From positions 18,806,155-18,870,154 of the forward strand of contig OW028573.1 in assembly GCA_932294295.1 (NCBI GenBank): 64,000 nt of DNA, written 5' to 3'. Of this stretch, positions 11,207 through 25,537 are shown piece by piece (the stretch's first letter is position 1; each line of letters begins with the position of its first letter). This DNA is from Alitta virens (lineage: Eukaryota; Annelida; Polychaeta; Phyllodocida; Nereididae). The notes beneath the pieces were generated by a model, which was given only the letters and a program-made list of their open reading frames with translations, ran no database searches and was not told the DNA's origin. Both the position numbers and the translations under genes were made by a program.

Positions 11207-12700
11207 AATTTCAGAAGTAATGTAACAATCATTTTCGGTTTCTAAATTTTGCTAAAGAGATATAATAATGTGAATTTTTCTGAAAATGCAGTACTTTCAT
11301 AGCTTTAATAAATCGTATCCATGTATAAAATGTGTGATGAATGATTATTGAAATAGCTCTTATATATAAATAATCAATCTATCCAGCTATTTCTCTATCT
11401 ATCCATCTGTCAATCTGTCTATCCATCTATCATGTGTGTCTATCTGTCAATCTGTCTGTCTGTCCATCAATCTATCTGTCTGTCTGTCAATGTATCTATT
11501 TATCTATCTATCTATCTATCTAAAGATAGTGATTCTGAACTGGCCAGGATTGCAAATAATGCAGTACATGAATTTCATATATGTATATATACATGTGACA
11601 GAACACAGAACTTACATACTTGTGTCCAGTAGGTATAATACATTTTTCAAATAGTACATACAACAGTTGTTGAACGAATGTGCTTTGTAGTCTTATAAAT
11701 ACATAATGAACATACACGTGTAATTATTAACTCAGAATATGGTAACCCAAGCTCCCAGTTTCATTTCCCAGTCATTGCCTAGTCATTTTCCAGAACATTG
11801 TCACCTCAGCTCCTAACGTATGGTGCCCTATTATGGGCAGGTTTTTCTTGTGAGAGCTATCAATAAAAGTCTAGCACATCTTTGCACTTTTCTGATAACT
11901 CTATTGTTAAGTCTAATAGTTTTACATCACAAAATCATTGAAAATCTTTGAATATTTGTTAAACATTAAAAGATTCAGCCTATTAAAACAAGTGTGTAAC
12001 CTCATTTTGACGATATTAGGACACCAGTGTCATATTATGGTCACCTTGTTTTTATGCATGATTTTTGTTGAAACACTTGCACGGGAATGTCGATATACTA
12101 TATTATGCATAATACATTATTCATTATATATTTTGTATCTGTCAGTTTTTTTGGGAGGGGGGATTAAAAAATGGTTTTATAATTATTATCTGAAAATGTA
12201 GGAACTTTACATTAGAGGGCTTACATCACCAATTTTTTTAAATAATAACCTGTTTTTTTGCCTGGTGTATTTTTTAGATACTTAATTACTTTTGTTTTTA
12301 ATAAATACCTTTGTTTTTAATTTTCTTACCTGCTCTTATCTAATACTTATTAAAAGGCTATTTTGTTATGGTCTGTTCTAAATTTTAGGAATTACATGAT
12401 TGTGTTATATATAGGCTATAGCTCATGGTTTACTCTGCTCCGACTTGGATTAGCATAGCACTATATACGACTGAATAACATTTTCTGCTAAATGCTGTAA
12501 AATAAATGTACGTCTACCTGTTTTTCGGTCATATTTTTCTGTGAAACTATATTCGGCTGCTACTCTGTGGCCACAACAAATGGCTATGAAGCTGACATGA
12601 AGGCAAAAAATCATCATTGGAAAAATAGCAAACTTAAAGTTAATTGGTTCATAGAGACGTTTTTTAGTAACATTTCTTGTCTATTTTTTGTCTTTCAGTG
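11166..12700. other. Non-coding stretch with microsatellites
   Basis: TA and GT repeats at 11177-11205 and a TCTG/TATC-type tetranucleotide array at about 11385-11525. The open frames crossing 11432-11654 are repeat artefacts. No exon seen up to the tubulin promoter. Confidence 0.6.
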
Positions 12701-12989
12701 CAGAGCTCTCCCTGCACTAGTGTCCTAATATCGGATCCTACTAGGCTTGGCGTCACCAGAATCTATACTCCGCGCGGAGTTGAGAAAGGCTCACACCCCA
12801 CTTGAATAGCCGGCCGGCCTCAACAGTTTGAAAAGGGTGTACTTGGACAGTCGGTTAGGACTGATTAATTGAGCTTATACATTTAGGCCATGGCCCCCAT
12901 TTACAGTACAAATTGGCCCTATGGGAATGTTGTAAAAATAGCTGCAAGTACGTTTTTTTCGTTTGTACTGTACATTTACTTAGTGTTGT

Positions 12990-13025
12990 AACTAAAAGCG
13001 TCGCTAGCAACCGTTGCCAACAGGT
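12990..13025 (+). promoter_or_regulatory. RFX/X-box-like inverted half-sites upstream of alpha-tubulin
   Basis: GTCGCTAGCAAC (13000-13011) followed by CGTTGCC (13012-13018) gives overlapping GTTGCY/RGCAAC half-sites about 80-95 bases upstream of the TATA box. RFX factors bind X-boxes of this type in ciliary genes. The spacing is not the classical one, so this is suggestive only. Confidence 0.3.
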
Positions 13026-13094
13026 ACTCGAGGTTAGTTTATCGTTCGGTCGCTGCCACGGTGATGGCGCTCTCTCTTTCAGCGATGCTGCGGG

Positions 13095-13102
13095 TATAAA
13101 AG
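13095..13102 (+). promoter_or_regulatory. TATA box of the alpha-tubulin gene
   Basis: TATAAAAG preceded by a GC-rich stretch (GCTGCGGG). Transcription would start around 13125, giving a 5' leader of about 90 bases before the ATG at 13218. It is surrounded by CpG-rich sequence (12995-13190), unlike the AT-rich flanks. Confidence 0.85.
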
Positions 13103-13217
13103 GGCGAGGATCACGTGGTGGGGCACTCGAGTCTCTCACACGACTTCCTAACGGTCACAGTGAGAATCTTTCCTCGCCTTTCACCGCTGCTCGTATCTAA
13201 ACACTAAATCTACAAAC

Positions 13218-15891
<2,674 letters not shown>

Positions 15892-16008
15892 GTTGAGAAC
15901 TGAAGTAGCCTTGCACTGAAAAGCAATTTAATGATGATACACAGACTGTTTCTTCAAAGCATTATCATTGTAATCACAAGCAATACAGTTGCAATGGCTC
16001 TGAGTATT

Positions 16009-16014
16009 ATTAAA
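16009..16014 (+). terminator. Polyadenylation signal ATTAAA of alpha-tubulin
   Basis: ATTAAA lies 118 bases after the stop codon, the only good hexamer in the first 150 bases of the 3' UTR. Confidence 0.6.
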
Positions 16015-16199
16015 GAATGAGAAACTAACCTGTTTGTTTATTATGTGTATCAGACTTTTAAGAAAATGCAGTTCATGCATGTAATTTTCATCTAACATTG
16101 AAATGTATATTGAAACTGGAAAAACTGATTCATGGGAGGGGTATTCTGCAAAATTAGCAAAGCAAAAAAGGTTCTGTGAATGACTGTATCAAAGAGAAA

Positions 16200-16960
16200 T
16201 GCCAGGGAGGTAGGGATAGTTTACGCTGGCCACTGCGTCTAGCTCAGGCAGTAGCCAGCCAACGGCTAGTTGATTCGTGGGCGTTGTTGCGCCCAAGAAT
16301 TATTCCAGTCGATCTGGTGGGTGTCTGACAGGTTAAGCAGGAAGCCAATGGTTGAAGCTATTGAGGGAATGGGCATGGTCTTTGCCTGTCCTAATTAGCC
16401 CAACTGGTGCAGAAATACAGGACATAAAGCCCTAATCACCCACCCATTGAGGGAATGGGGACGTAAGAGATTACAAGCAGGTTTAATCTACCAGCATTGG
16501 CTCAACTTAGGAACTTTCAGTCTGCATATTTAGATTTATAGGAAAGAATTGGTGTTACAAGCATATCAATTTAGCATTGGAGTCAATTCGGGCTCAATGG
16601 CGGGAAATTTGAATTGCTTTGGCCTGCCTGCCCCTCACCCCTCTCCAACATGGTCTAGGCCAGAGTAAATTGGCCCTAGACATGTAAGCCAGTAAGCCAG
16701 TTGCATTTCAATATCATGACTAACTGAGCACTGCTTTTTGCAAAATATGCTCATTCTGAAACAGAAGCTGACTTCTGTTTTTCGATATATATGCAAATGT
16801 GAAATTATTACCAGGGTAATCTGTCATTGTCTATTTGCAAATTACAGTCCTTTTCATCACACTCATTGAAGTGACTGATCCAGAAAATAACTTTTTTTAA
16901 ACCTGTTTTGTGGCAAAGTAGAATTTTTAAAACTGACGACTTTTGTTGCTTATCATTATT
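16200..16960. other. Intergenic stretch with a SINE tail
   Basis: No exon is seen downstream of the tubulin gene. The stretch includes a moderately GC-rich region (16215-16360) of unknown origin that hosts the truncated SINE. Confidence 0.5.
16374..16445 (+). mobile_element. Severely 5'-truncated SINE copy with target-site duplication
   Basis: Only the tail remains: CATGGTCTTTGCCTGTCC through ACAGGACATAAAGCCCTAAT and CACCCACCC. It is bounded by exact 14-base repeats ATTGAGGGAATGGG at 16360-16373 and 16446-16459, the signature of target-primed insertion. Confidence 0.87.
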
Positions 16961-18231
16961 TTTTTTTTTTATATGTTTATTCACACACATGCATAGTGAG
17001 ATACAATTCATGGTGTATAGTATAAAAATATTGGTAATTATATATTAAAATATATTGTAAACGTTATAAAACTTTAAAACATAACAGATAAAAACAAAAG
17101 TGAATAAAAACATAAGGGAATAAATAAAAAATGCTGCGCTTTATGCGGTACATAGAAAGTGCAATATGACCTTTAGGTCATCTCTAGTAAACCTGTCTAC
17201 TGTGGCTGCATATGTGTGAACTATATTTTAAAGTTCAATAATCTGTCCAACTACTGGCTCTACATCAGCATATCTTATATAAGCACCTTTTGGTCTGAAC
17301 AATACTGTCATTTTACAATTGCTCAATACTGCATCCAATGCATTTTGAGATCAGTGTCAAATTTGAATAAATAAAACTGTTTACATCTAACAGTGCTTTT
17401 TCATAAATAAATTTAACTTTAACATTTGCAAATTTTAACATATATTTAGATTGTACCAATATAAATCTACAGTAAATTTGCTCGAAGCAAGTTATGATGG
17501 GTTGTTGATGGAACCTCTAATACTCGCCTAGTACATCTGTTCCACATGGTTTGAAATTGTACAATATTACTGTCACATAAATTCCATGCTTGAGCACCAT
17601 AAAAATTACAACATTTTGTATTAAATACATTTACAGTAACTTCTTTTCTACATTTCCCTAATGTTGAGATGGTATGATTAACTCTATGAACAAGGTCACT
17701 TCTTTTCATTCTGACATAAGTCTTTTCTGACATATCACATTCTAAATAGTTACCTAGATACTTTACATTTTTTACCCAAGCTAAACGTTTACCATCCGGA
17801 GATATATCTATGTTGTTTTGTTCTTTTTTACTGAATAGCATACATACAGTTTTATCTGGATTATATTTGACATTATACTCATTACTGAACTCCTCTCATA
17901 TCTTAATCATCTCAGACAGGCTTGATACAGTGGATGCTAAAAGTGTAAGGTCATCTGCATAACCTATTGCACCATAAAACTGGTTGCCAACCCAACAGCC
18001 TTCACCACCTGTCTCTAACCTTAATAATTTGTCTATATATATACAAAACAGTACTGGGGATATAACCCCACCTTGCCTAAAACCATTGGTTGTACCAAAT
18101 TCATCAGATACATACCCTCTACAATGCGTTCTCATACATAAGTCTAACATCACTCTAACAATAACAGGGGGAACCCCTCTGTCTATTAACAAACAAAATA
18201 GCTTATCATATTGCACTCTGTTTTTAACTTA
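16957..18231 (-). pseudogene. LINE reverse-transcriptase fragment, 5'-truncated
   Basis: The minus-strand frame at 18216-17896 has the RT signature: GFRQGGVISPVLFCIYIDKL (domain B-like) and the catalytic YADD in GAIGYADDLTLL (about 17949-17963). After a short break, 17841-17467 continues with ISPDGKRLAWVKNVKYLGNY and the post-RT region. The 3' end toward 16957 has AATAAA followed by an A run (seen as poly-T on the plus strand), as expected of a LINE tail. Everything N-terminal to the RT palm, including the endonuclease, is missing, so the element is dead. It abuts the plus-strand LINE block at about 18231. Confidence 0.87.
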
Positions 18232-18592
18232 AGGAGAGACACTGGGGGGAGCTGATAGGATGGACACGTGCATTTAGGCTCCTGACATTTAAGGATTTTT
18301 CCTATGTTTGGGGAGTGATGTGACCAGAAATTTTTGTGTGGTTTGAAGATGACGGATCATGGCATGGATGGATGTTGGAGAAAGAAGGCAGCTTATTGAC
18401 GAAAGTCTTTTTTCTCTCACTGCATTGAAACCCATGCTTTCACGCATCATTGGCCTTGATATTATATGAATACATGTATTAGAACATGAACATTATACAG
18501 GCCTACAGCTGTAAACTGTAAAAACGTGAAACGTGAAACATGAAACAACAGCTTTAGAGGATTACATGACTAGAGAGTGAGTGGTGTAGAAT
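18232..18592 (+). other. Possible 5' leader of the NADAR-bearing LINE
   Basis: Non-coding sequence between the end of the minus-strand RT fragment and the first ORF1 codons. It begins GGAGAGACACTGGGGG. It may be the 5' UTR of the plus-strand element, but no boundary or target-site duplication was identified. Confidence 0.35.
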
Positions 18593-19982
18593 GTGATTAA
18601 TCCTTCCTTGTCAACAACAGAAGTTTATAAAGATACAATTTTTGAATACAAATTTGGATACAGATATGCTGTACAAAAAGACAATCAAGACGCACTAAAA
18701 AAAATGAACTCTGAAGGTACTGGTGAGTCCCCTGATGCAAAGAAAGTTAATTACAAAGAATCACCAGAAGTTATTCCCCCCAGAATGAAATGCAGTATCG
18801 AAATGCCTACTGATGATGCAACCTCACTGGAATGGTTTAAAGCTTCGTTTAAAAAAAATGGATGAGATGTGGGACCTGTTGAGGGGTTTGAAAGGCAGTC
18901 TTGAGTTCCATATTGGTGAATTGAAAACCATGGAAGAAAAAGTGATAGACCTGACGGGGAATGTTGAACACCTGGAGGGCAAGGTTGCAACCCTGGAGGC
19001 TGAAAACCAACAGATTAAGATGCAGACTAGACAGATGTATGAGGAAAATTTAAAGAGTGAAATTCGCAGAAGAGATTGAATTTAATATCTGATGGTTTAA
19101 GTGACACCTATAAAGAGACCAATAACATGCTGTATGAGAAGTTTATAAACACTCTAAATCACATGGAGGTGTTTGCTGGCTGTGGTAAGCAGGTTGCAAT
19201 TACGAGGTTGCAACGGATTGGTCCATACATAAGAGACCGGAAGAGGCCGGTTTTGTGTCAGTTTGTCAAATTCAATGACGTGCAACTGATATTGCGTAAC
19301 AGAGGGCAACTGCCAAATGATGTGTTCGTGAAGGAAGACTATCCATTAGAAATTAAAGATAGATGGCGTTTACTCAGGCCTATTTTCAACAAGGCTAAAA
19401 AATGGATAGCTACAAGGGCAAGTGTCGCCTATCAAGAGACAAGTTAGTCATAGATGGTCAAACGTTTACTGTGGCACCGACCAACAATCTCAATAAACTA
19501 CCACCAAACTTAAATCCTCGGAAAATGGCTGATAGGGAGAATTATAAAACCTTAGCAACTTTCACAATGCCCCTTTCATTAAAGATGGGGTTAAATACCT
19601 GTGTAATGAACAATACATACAAGCACAAAAGGCCCAGATCTTTGATGATGACATTGCGCATGGAAAGATAATGCGTTGTACCAGTCCATATGATATGAAA
19701 AGAGAAGGCAATTACGTGAAAAATTTTGTTGTGCAATGGTGGCACAAAGAGGCTGAAGCAGTTGTATATGATGGGTGCTTAGCAAAAATTTTGCAGAATG
19801 CTGGGCTGAAGCAAATTTTGTTCGATACACAGAATAAAACACTAGCTAAAGCATCAAAAGATCCATTTTTGGGGGTCGGAATGACCCTAAATGACACCAA
19901 CATACTGAACGATCAAGCATGGACTGGAAAAAACACTTTAGGCAATGTGTTAATGCGAGTGCGACAGGAATTGAAAAAATAA
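18593..19982 (+). pseudogene. LINE ORF1-like protein fused to a C-terminal NADAR (DUF1768) domain, frameshifted
   Basis: Four small frameshifts (near 18850 at an A-run, 19075, 19395 and 19560) separate pieces that read as one protein in order. First comes a variable N-terminus (18593-18860). A coiled coil follows, LLRGLKGSLEFHIGELKTME through GKVATLEAENQQIKMQTRQM (18855-19075). Then an L1-ORF1-type RNA-binding region, ending in DVFVKEDYPLEIKDRWRLLR (19076-19395), and a linker with YKGKCRLSRDKLVIDGQTFT. Last is a NADAR domain (about 19556-19982): APFIKDGVKYLCNEQYIQAQ, then KAQIFDDDI, WWHKEAEAVVYDGCLAKI, DPFLGVGM and WTGKNTLGNVLMRVRQEL. The NEQYIQAQKA stretch corresponds to the conserved SEHYFQAQK of YbiA with its key glutamate, and GKNTLG to GKNRLG. 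NADAR proteins act on ADP-ribose-linked substrates; the function inside a retroelement is unknown. Confidence 0.82.
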
Positions 19983-20930
19983 GCAAGAACAGTGAAATAA
20001 TGACAATGAACTTGATTATAATCTCAAATGTGCAATGAATTTATGCCTGATACAGCAGTGTTTAGTGTATTGCTTATGATTGTGGTCTATGTGTACTGTT
20101 CATGGATATGATGCTGATTCCATGGAAAATGTGGAATAATTTTTGTATTTAACATGATATTTCTAAATAAGTGTGAATATGTTAATAAATTGTCAGATTG
20201 TTATGTAAAACAAAGTCATGCAATGATTGGCAACAGTAATTGTTTATTTGACACAATTCAGAAAACATAGAACTGTGACTAAAGTTAACCTAGACGCAGT
20301 GTTGTAACTAGTATTGCAGCCCATTATAAAAATTATAATCATTACAATTTAATCAAATGGTGAGGTAAATTAAGAAATCTTGATACATTTAAGCGAAGTC
20401 TCAAGACCTCATGGAAGCTAATTTACTGATGTGAGAATGGGAGTGTGTTTTGTTTTGATGTTACAATGCTTCATGTTGTCACAGTTTTGGGAATTTGTTT
20501 GATTGGTTATAACAACACAATCAGAGGAGTGTGTGATGGTGGCTAAATTTGATGACTGGGTTAATGATCTGCTGACACCTGTCTAATTGAACAGTATTTG
20601 ACATTGAAGTGTGTACCATAATGATGCATTATTAAGAATAGCATTATTGGTCATTCGACCATATGGTTATCTGTATATGTGGTCAACTTGATGGTCATAA
20701 GGCTATGAAGTATAATATTATTTACTTTTTTATGACTGCGCTAATAACATCAGTCTTTATACACCTAGAGTTGAATAATGGTTCGATTTATACTATTAAT
20801 TATAACGCAACTCAATATTTTTATTAGTAGCACAAGAAAAGTAACATCATAATACTGATGTGGTTAACTTTATGATTGGATTATGAATATTAGCTATTGT
20901 GGTCCTTTTACATGATTAATAATTAATGAC
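19983..20930 (+). other. Non-coding stretch after the NADAR frame
   Basis: No gene seen. It is AT-rich, on the strand of the LINE, possibly untranslated sequence between ORF1 and ORF2 or the 3' end of a separate ORF1 element. Confidence 0.4.
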
Positions 20931-21725
20931 ATTGCTCTGGTGTTTTGACTGCATTACACTTTTGATTACAGCTCATGTTGTTATTCGTGTGCATATGACT
21001 AAGTAGTGCAGTAATTCTCACTCAACTTGCGACTCCAATGTTGAGATGATAAAACAATGTAACAATGTTGATTACAAGTCAGTGGTAATTGACTAATGTG
21101 AAATAATGTCACCCTTTGGTGAGTGAAATTTAGTTAAATAACTTTGCTCTGATGTTTGACTACATTATGTTGTAAATATCATTGACAGATGTTATCATTG
21201 TTCAAATTAATCAGTATTTTCACCCTGTGGTTGAATATTGTGTTTTAAAAACCTTTTTCTGATGCTTGCCTGTATAACATTGTTGATTACAGCTTAGTGA
21301 GTTCAGAGTACTTAAATGTGGTCACACAGGTAATTGGTTTCATACTCTTTTTTAGATGACCTGTGATAATGACTCTGTGTGACTATATTACAATATTGAT
21401 TAAAATTCCGCTCAGTGTGACTATATTACATTGCCGCTTTAAATTCAGCTCAATGCTGGTATTGGCTATGAAGTGGTCGATTAGTTCACTTGATGAATGG
21501 GACCAATAATTTCAGTTTTCAATCCTTTTGGTTAAATGGTGTATAATTACTTTGTTCTAATGTTTGACTACATTATATTGTTTAAAAACCCCGTTTAATG
21601 CTAGAACTGGTTATATGGTCAATTGGATATATATCAGAAGTTCAACCATCATTTGAATATGTATAAACTTGATTTGGATGTCTGATTGTACTACACGTTT
21701 GATTACAATGTAGGATATTTGGTAA
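20930..21725 (+). repeat. Degenerate tandem array, unit roughly 110 bp
   Basis: A core resembling CTCTGATGTTTGACTACATT followed by TTGATTACAGCTCAGTG recurs at about 20934, 21042, 21146, 21258, 21380, 21418, 21554 and 21676, mostly 100-135 bases apart and heavily diverged. It lies between the NADAR ORF1 and the endonuclease/RT ORF2. Confidence 0.6.
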
Positions 21726-21971
21726 ACTTAATGAAAGGGCTGTTAATATCAGCCTTTCCACTTTTGGGTAAATGCTTAATACTAATACGGGTTATATGGT
21801 TATATACTCTGGCACATTGCTATCCCCAATTACTAACATTAATCTTGTCCATCAGATCATTGTTTTTTCATTATTCTGTTTTAGTTGCTTTTTCATTTCC
21901 TTTTGAGTATTTATTCTCTGTATATCTATCCCTTACAAGGTGAAAGGATATATAGACTATATTTGATCTAC

Positions 21972-24881
21972 ATGTCAGAAAATTTGGTAAATTTGATTGA
22001 TTATGAAAATGTCTTGATTTCTGAATGTTATTACTTAGATTTTGATGATGATATATCATATGCTAGAAATAATGCTCTTGTAGTAGCCCATCTTAACATC
22101 CATAGTCTTCCTGGTAAATATGATGATCTGTTAGAATTGATGAATGTACTAAATGAAAAGAATTTGCTTCCAGACATTTTGTTGCTATGTGAAACATTCT
22201 TGTCTGAAAAGACTTATACAAAATTTGCTTTTGATAAATATGATTTGATAAGTGAATATAGACAAAATAAGCCTAGGGGCGGAGTTTCCATTTTGTTTAG
22301 ATCACATATCAAGTATGTGGAAAGACGAGACCTAAAGTTATTTGAAGAAGGAAAATTTGAGTCAATTTTCATCGAGATACCACAAAGGGGTAGAAATAAT
22401 ATTGTAGTAGGTGTAGTGTATAGAGTTTCTGGAACTAGTGAAAATGAGTTTCTAGAGAAATATGAAAGTATAGTAAGTAGAATAAAATCGGAGCACAAAA
22501 GGGTAATCATTGGAACAGATCAAAACCTAGACTACCTAAAAATAAACTTGCATGCTAATACTATGAAGTTTTTTTAAATGAATTTAGATAAAAATATTAT
22601 CCCAACCATTTACAAACCTACTAGAGTAACTCATAGCAGTGCAACACTGATAGATAACATTTACTTAGATGCTGAATTATATCGGAATATTAAGTCATTC
22701 ATAGTTAAAACTGATATATCAGATCACTATATGTGTCTAACCCTTATTCAAGATAATCTCTCAGAAGTTAGCGTTAATCAAAGTTTTACTTTTTGCAAAA
22801 TTACCGATTCTGCTTTGAGAAACGAATGCTAGCTTGAGAAATAGAAACTGGAATGAACTCGAGAACATGACAGTACATGAAAGTAGTGAAAGGTTAATCA
22901 CAGAAATACAAACAGTAATAGACTTCTATGCTCCAGAACAACAATAAATTTCAATCCTGCAAGATATAAATCTAATGAGCCTTGGTTAACTAAGGGATTG
23001 AAAAAAAATCTTCTCGAAAATGTTACTTGATATATAAGAATGTAGCTAGAAAACCGAGAGATAGTCTTGAGTTTCAAAATTATAAGCAATATCGTAATAT
23101 GTTCAATAAATTAAGAAGGAAGGCCAAATTTATCTACTACAACGATCTAATACAGGAAAACAGGCAAAACTCAAAAAAACTCTGGAACATCTTTCACAAA
23201 TTAACTGGGAGAATGACAAATAAGAATGATATATCTGATGAAATAATAGTAAATGGAGTGAAAGAAAACAATGCAGGTTCTATCAGCAATGCATTTGCAA
23301 AGCATTATAGTGAGGTTGGGAAATTACTAGCTGCCAAGATAGAAGAAAAAGGAAATGTTAAAAATCCCATGCAAAACATGTTTATTAGAGTAGAACGTAA
23401 TTGCTTTCTTTTTCCAACTACAATTCAAGAGAAACTTGTAAGATGTTTGAAGGCAAAAGACAGTTGTGGTTATGATGAAATATCAAATAGAATATTGAAG
23501 AAGATATGTCCTGGAATTATAGAGGCATTGTTGATTATAGTTAAGGTAAAAGTAAGTTTGAAATGATTAATTATCGTCCAGTTTCACTTCTTCCTGTTAT
23601 ATCTAAAATTTTAGAAAAAATTGTAAATGCAAGAATAGTTAAGTTTTTTAGAAAGCATAAAATACTGTCTGAGGGCCAATATGGCTTCCGGCACTGCCGA
23701 AGTACAACTGATGCCATATTGGATTTTACTGGAAACATCTTAGAAAGTTTGAGCAAAGGACATTATACTCTTAGCCTCTTCTTAGATATGTCAAAAGCCT
23801 TTGACAGTATTAATCATGGAACATTCTTTAGAAAATTAGAATTTTATGGCATAAGGGTTAATGTCCTTTCATGGTTTAAGAGTTATTTTTTAAACAGACA
23901 TATCAAAGTTAAATATAAACGAGTTCTTTCAGATTGTCATGTAATGTCATATGGTACCCCACAGGGATCAGCATTGGGACCTCTCATGTATGTTATTTTA
24001 GCTAAAGATTTAGTAAAGTGCTTGAAGCTTTGTAGCTGTGTGACATTTGCAGACGATACAACTGTTTTTGCATCAGGGAATAATTTAAAGTTCTTATACC
24101 AAAAAGTTAATGCTGACTTAAAAAATTTAAGTGACTGGTTTGATAGCAATTCTCTGACACTTAATGTAGATAAATCAAAATATATCCTAGTTAAGCCAAA
24201 AAGAAAAGAAATTAGATACAATGGAACAATAAAACTAGGTGAAAAAGCAATAGGGAGAGTAGAATATATTAAATTTTTAGGAATAACCATAGATGAATCC
24301 CTATAATGGAACTTACAAGTTAAACATATATTGACTAAAATGATAGCTGGAAATTACAGCCTGAGTATGATAAAAAATATGCTTCCATCAAAGATGAAAT
24401 TACTGATATATTTTGCCAATATCCAGGGGTCATGTTAGTTACGCTTTAAGTGTGTCGGGAGCTATGCTGAAAGTCAAAGATTTGAAAAAGATAAAAAAAG
24501 TCTATAAGGTTAATCTTCAATGTTGGTCCAAGAAGCAGATTGTCACAGTTTTACAAGAAGGGAAGTTTATTAGTAATGGAGGACCTAATGAAGTTGGCTT
24601 TATTAAAGATTTCTTTTAGATACATGAATGGGACATTACCAATGCGAATAACCAATTTGTTTAATATAAGTGATCATGATTATTATACCAGAACCAGAAA
24701 CAATTTGAGGGCACCCCAACATACCATAGAAAAATATAATAATAGTTATTTAGGACAAGCTCCGCACTTGTGGTTGCATTTAATAGATAGGTTAAAACAG
24801 AAAAATCGTGTATCATCATTTGCTAAAGCTTTTGTAAAATTTAAAACAGAGAATGGTCATGTAGATTTATATATTAAATAA
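21972..24881 (+). pseudogene. LINE ORF2 (APE-type endonuclease, reverse transcriptase), CR1/L2/Rex-like, broken
   Basis: Order of pieces: endonuclease starting MSENLVNLIDYENVL (21972), with AHLNIHSLPGKYDDLL, LLPDILLLCETFL, RGGVSILFR and GTDQNLDYLKINLH. A stop at 22575 is followed in the same frame by TLIDNIYLD and the DISDHY motif (to 22832). After frame changes comes a connecting region (22836-23566), then the RT at 23563-24306: INYRPVSLLPVISKILEKIV, GQYGFR, TPQGSALGP and the catalytic FADD (about 24046-24057). The C-terminal region is at 24540-24881. Between IEALLIIVK and INYRPVSLL the segment that normally precedes domain 1 is missing, an internal deletion. At least five lesions make it non-functional. 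A 3' tail with AATAAACTTAAACTTAATGA (about 25090-25109) follows. The clade call is by overall resemblance only. Confidence 0.88.
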
Positions 24882-25109
24882 TTAGGTCATATGCAACTTA
24901 ATTTACTGTTTATATTATTGTTTATATTATATCATTATATTATTTTGTATTTGGGAGCAACTTAATATAGTTTTTTTTTAACTCTGTTGTTTCCCTTCTT
25001 GACATTGAATATATTAAAATTATTATGTATATGAATAACTGTATTGAATGTATCAGTGTAAAATTCTATGAACCATGTGTCAAGAAAAAAAATAAACTTA
25101 AACTTAATG

Positions 25110-25530
25110 AAACTAACTGTACAGTTTCCCTGTGGTCTGAGTGGTTAGGTAATTGGCCAAAAATATGATAATTTGCCCTTTTGTCAACACATTAGTTACT
25201 GCATTGCTAATTTATATTGCTATACATTTCTCATTTTGGGCGACATAAATTTATGAGTTTGCAGGTCTACAGTCAAAATTGCACATTTTAAAGCCAATAT
25301 TCATTGTTTGATTTTCAAATTTTCCGAACGCTCTAGAACATGATTCTCCGTTTTCAGACAAATAATTGTGTCACTGTCAACTCATTAGTTTGTTTTTAAT
25401 CAGCCAACTTATTTTGTGTCCTTAGATAATTATTATTGTATAAACCAAACAATGAAATTGCTGATTTGAAATAAACTGTTGAGTGGACTCCAGCGACACA
25501 ATTGTTTTTGTGATAATGTTCAAACAATCA
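25110..25530. other. Intergenic stretch
   Basis: No gene or repeat recognised. Confidence 0.5.
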
Positions 25531-25537
25531 TTTTTAG

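Noticed and set aside
12855..13200. Opposed 94-95 codon frames over the tubulin promoter
   Set aside because: The GC-rich promoter and 5' leader are open on both strands by composition; the TATA box and known tubulin start explain the region.
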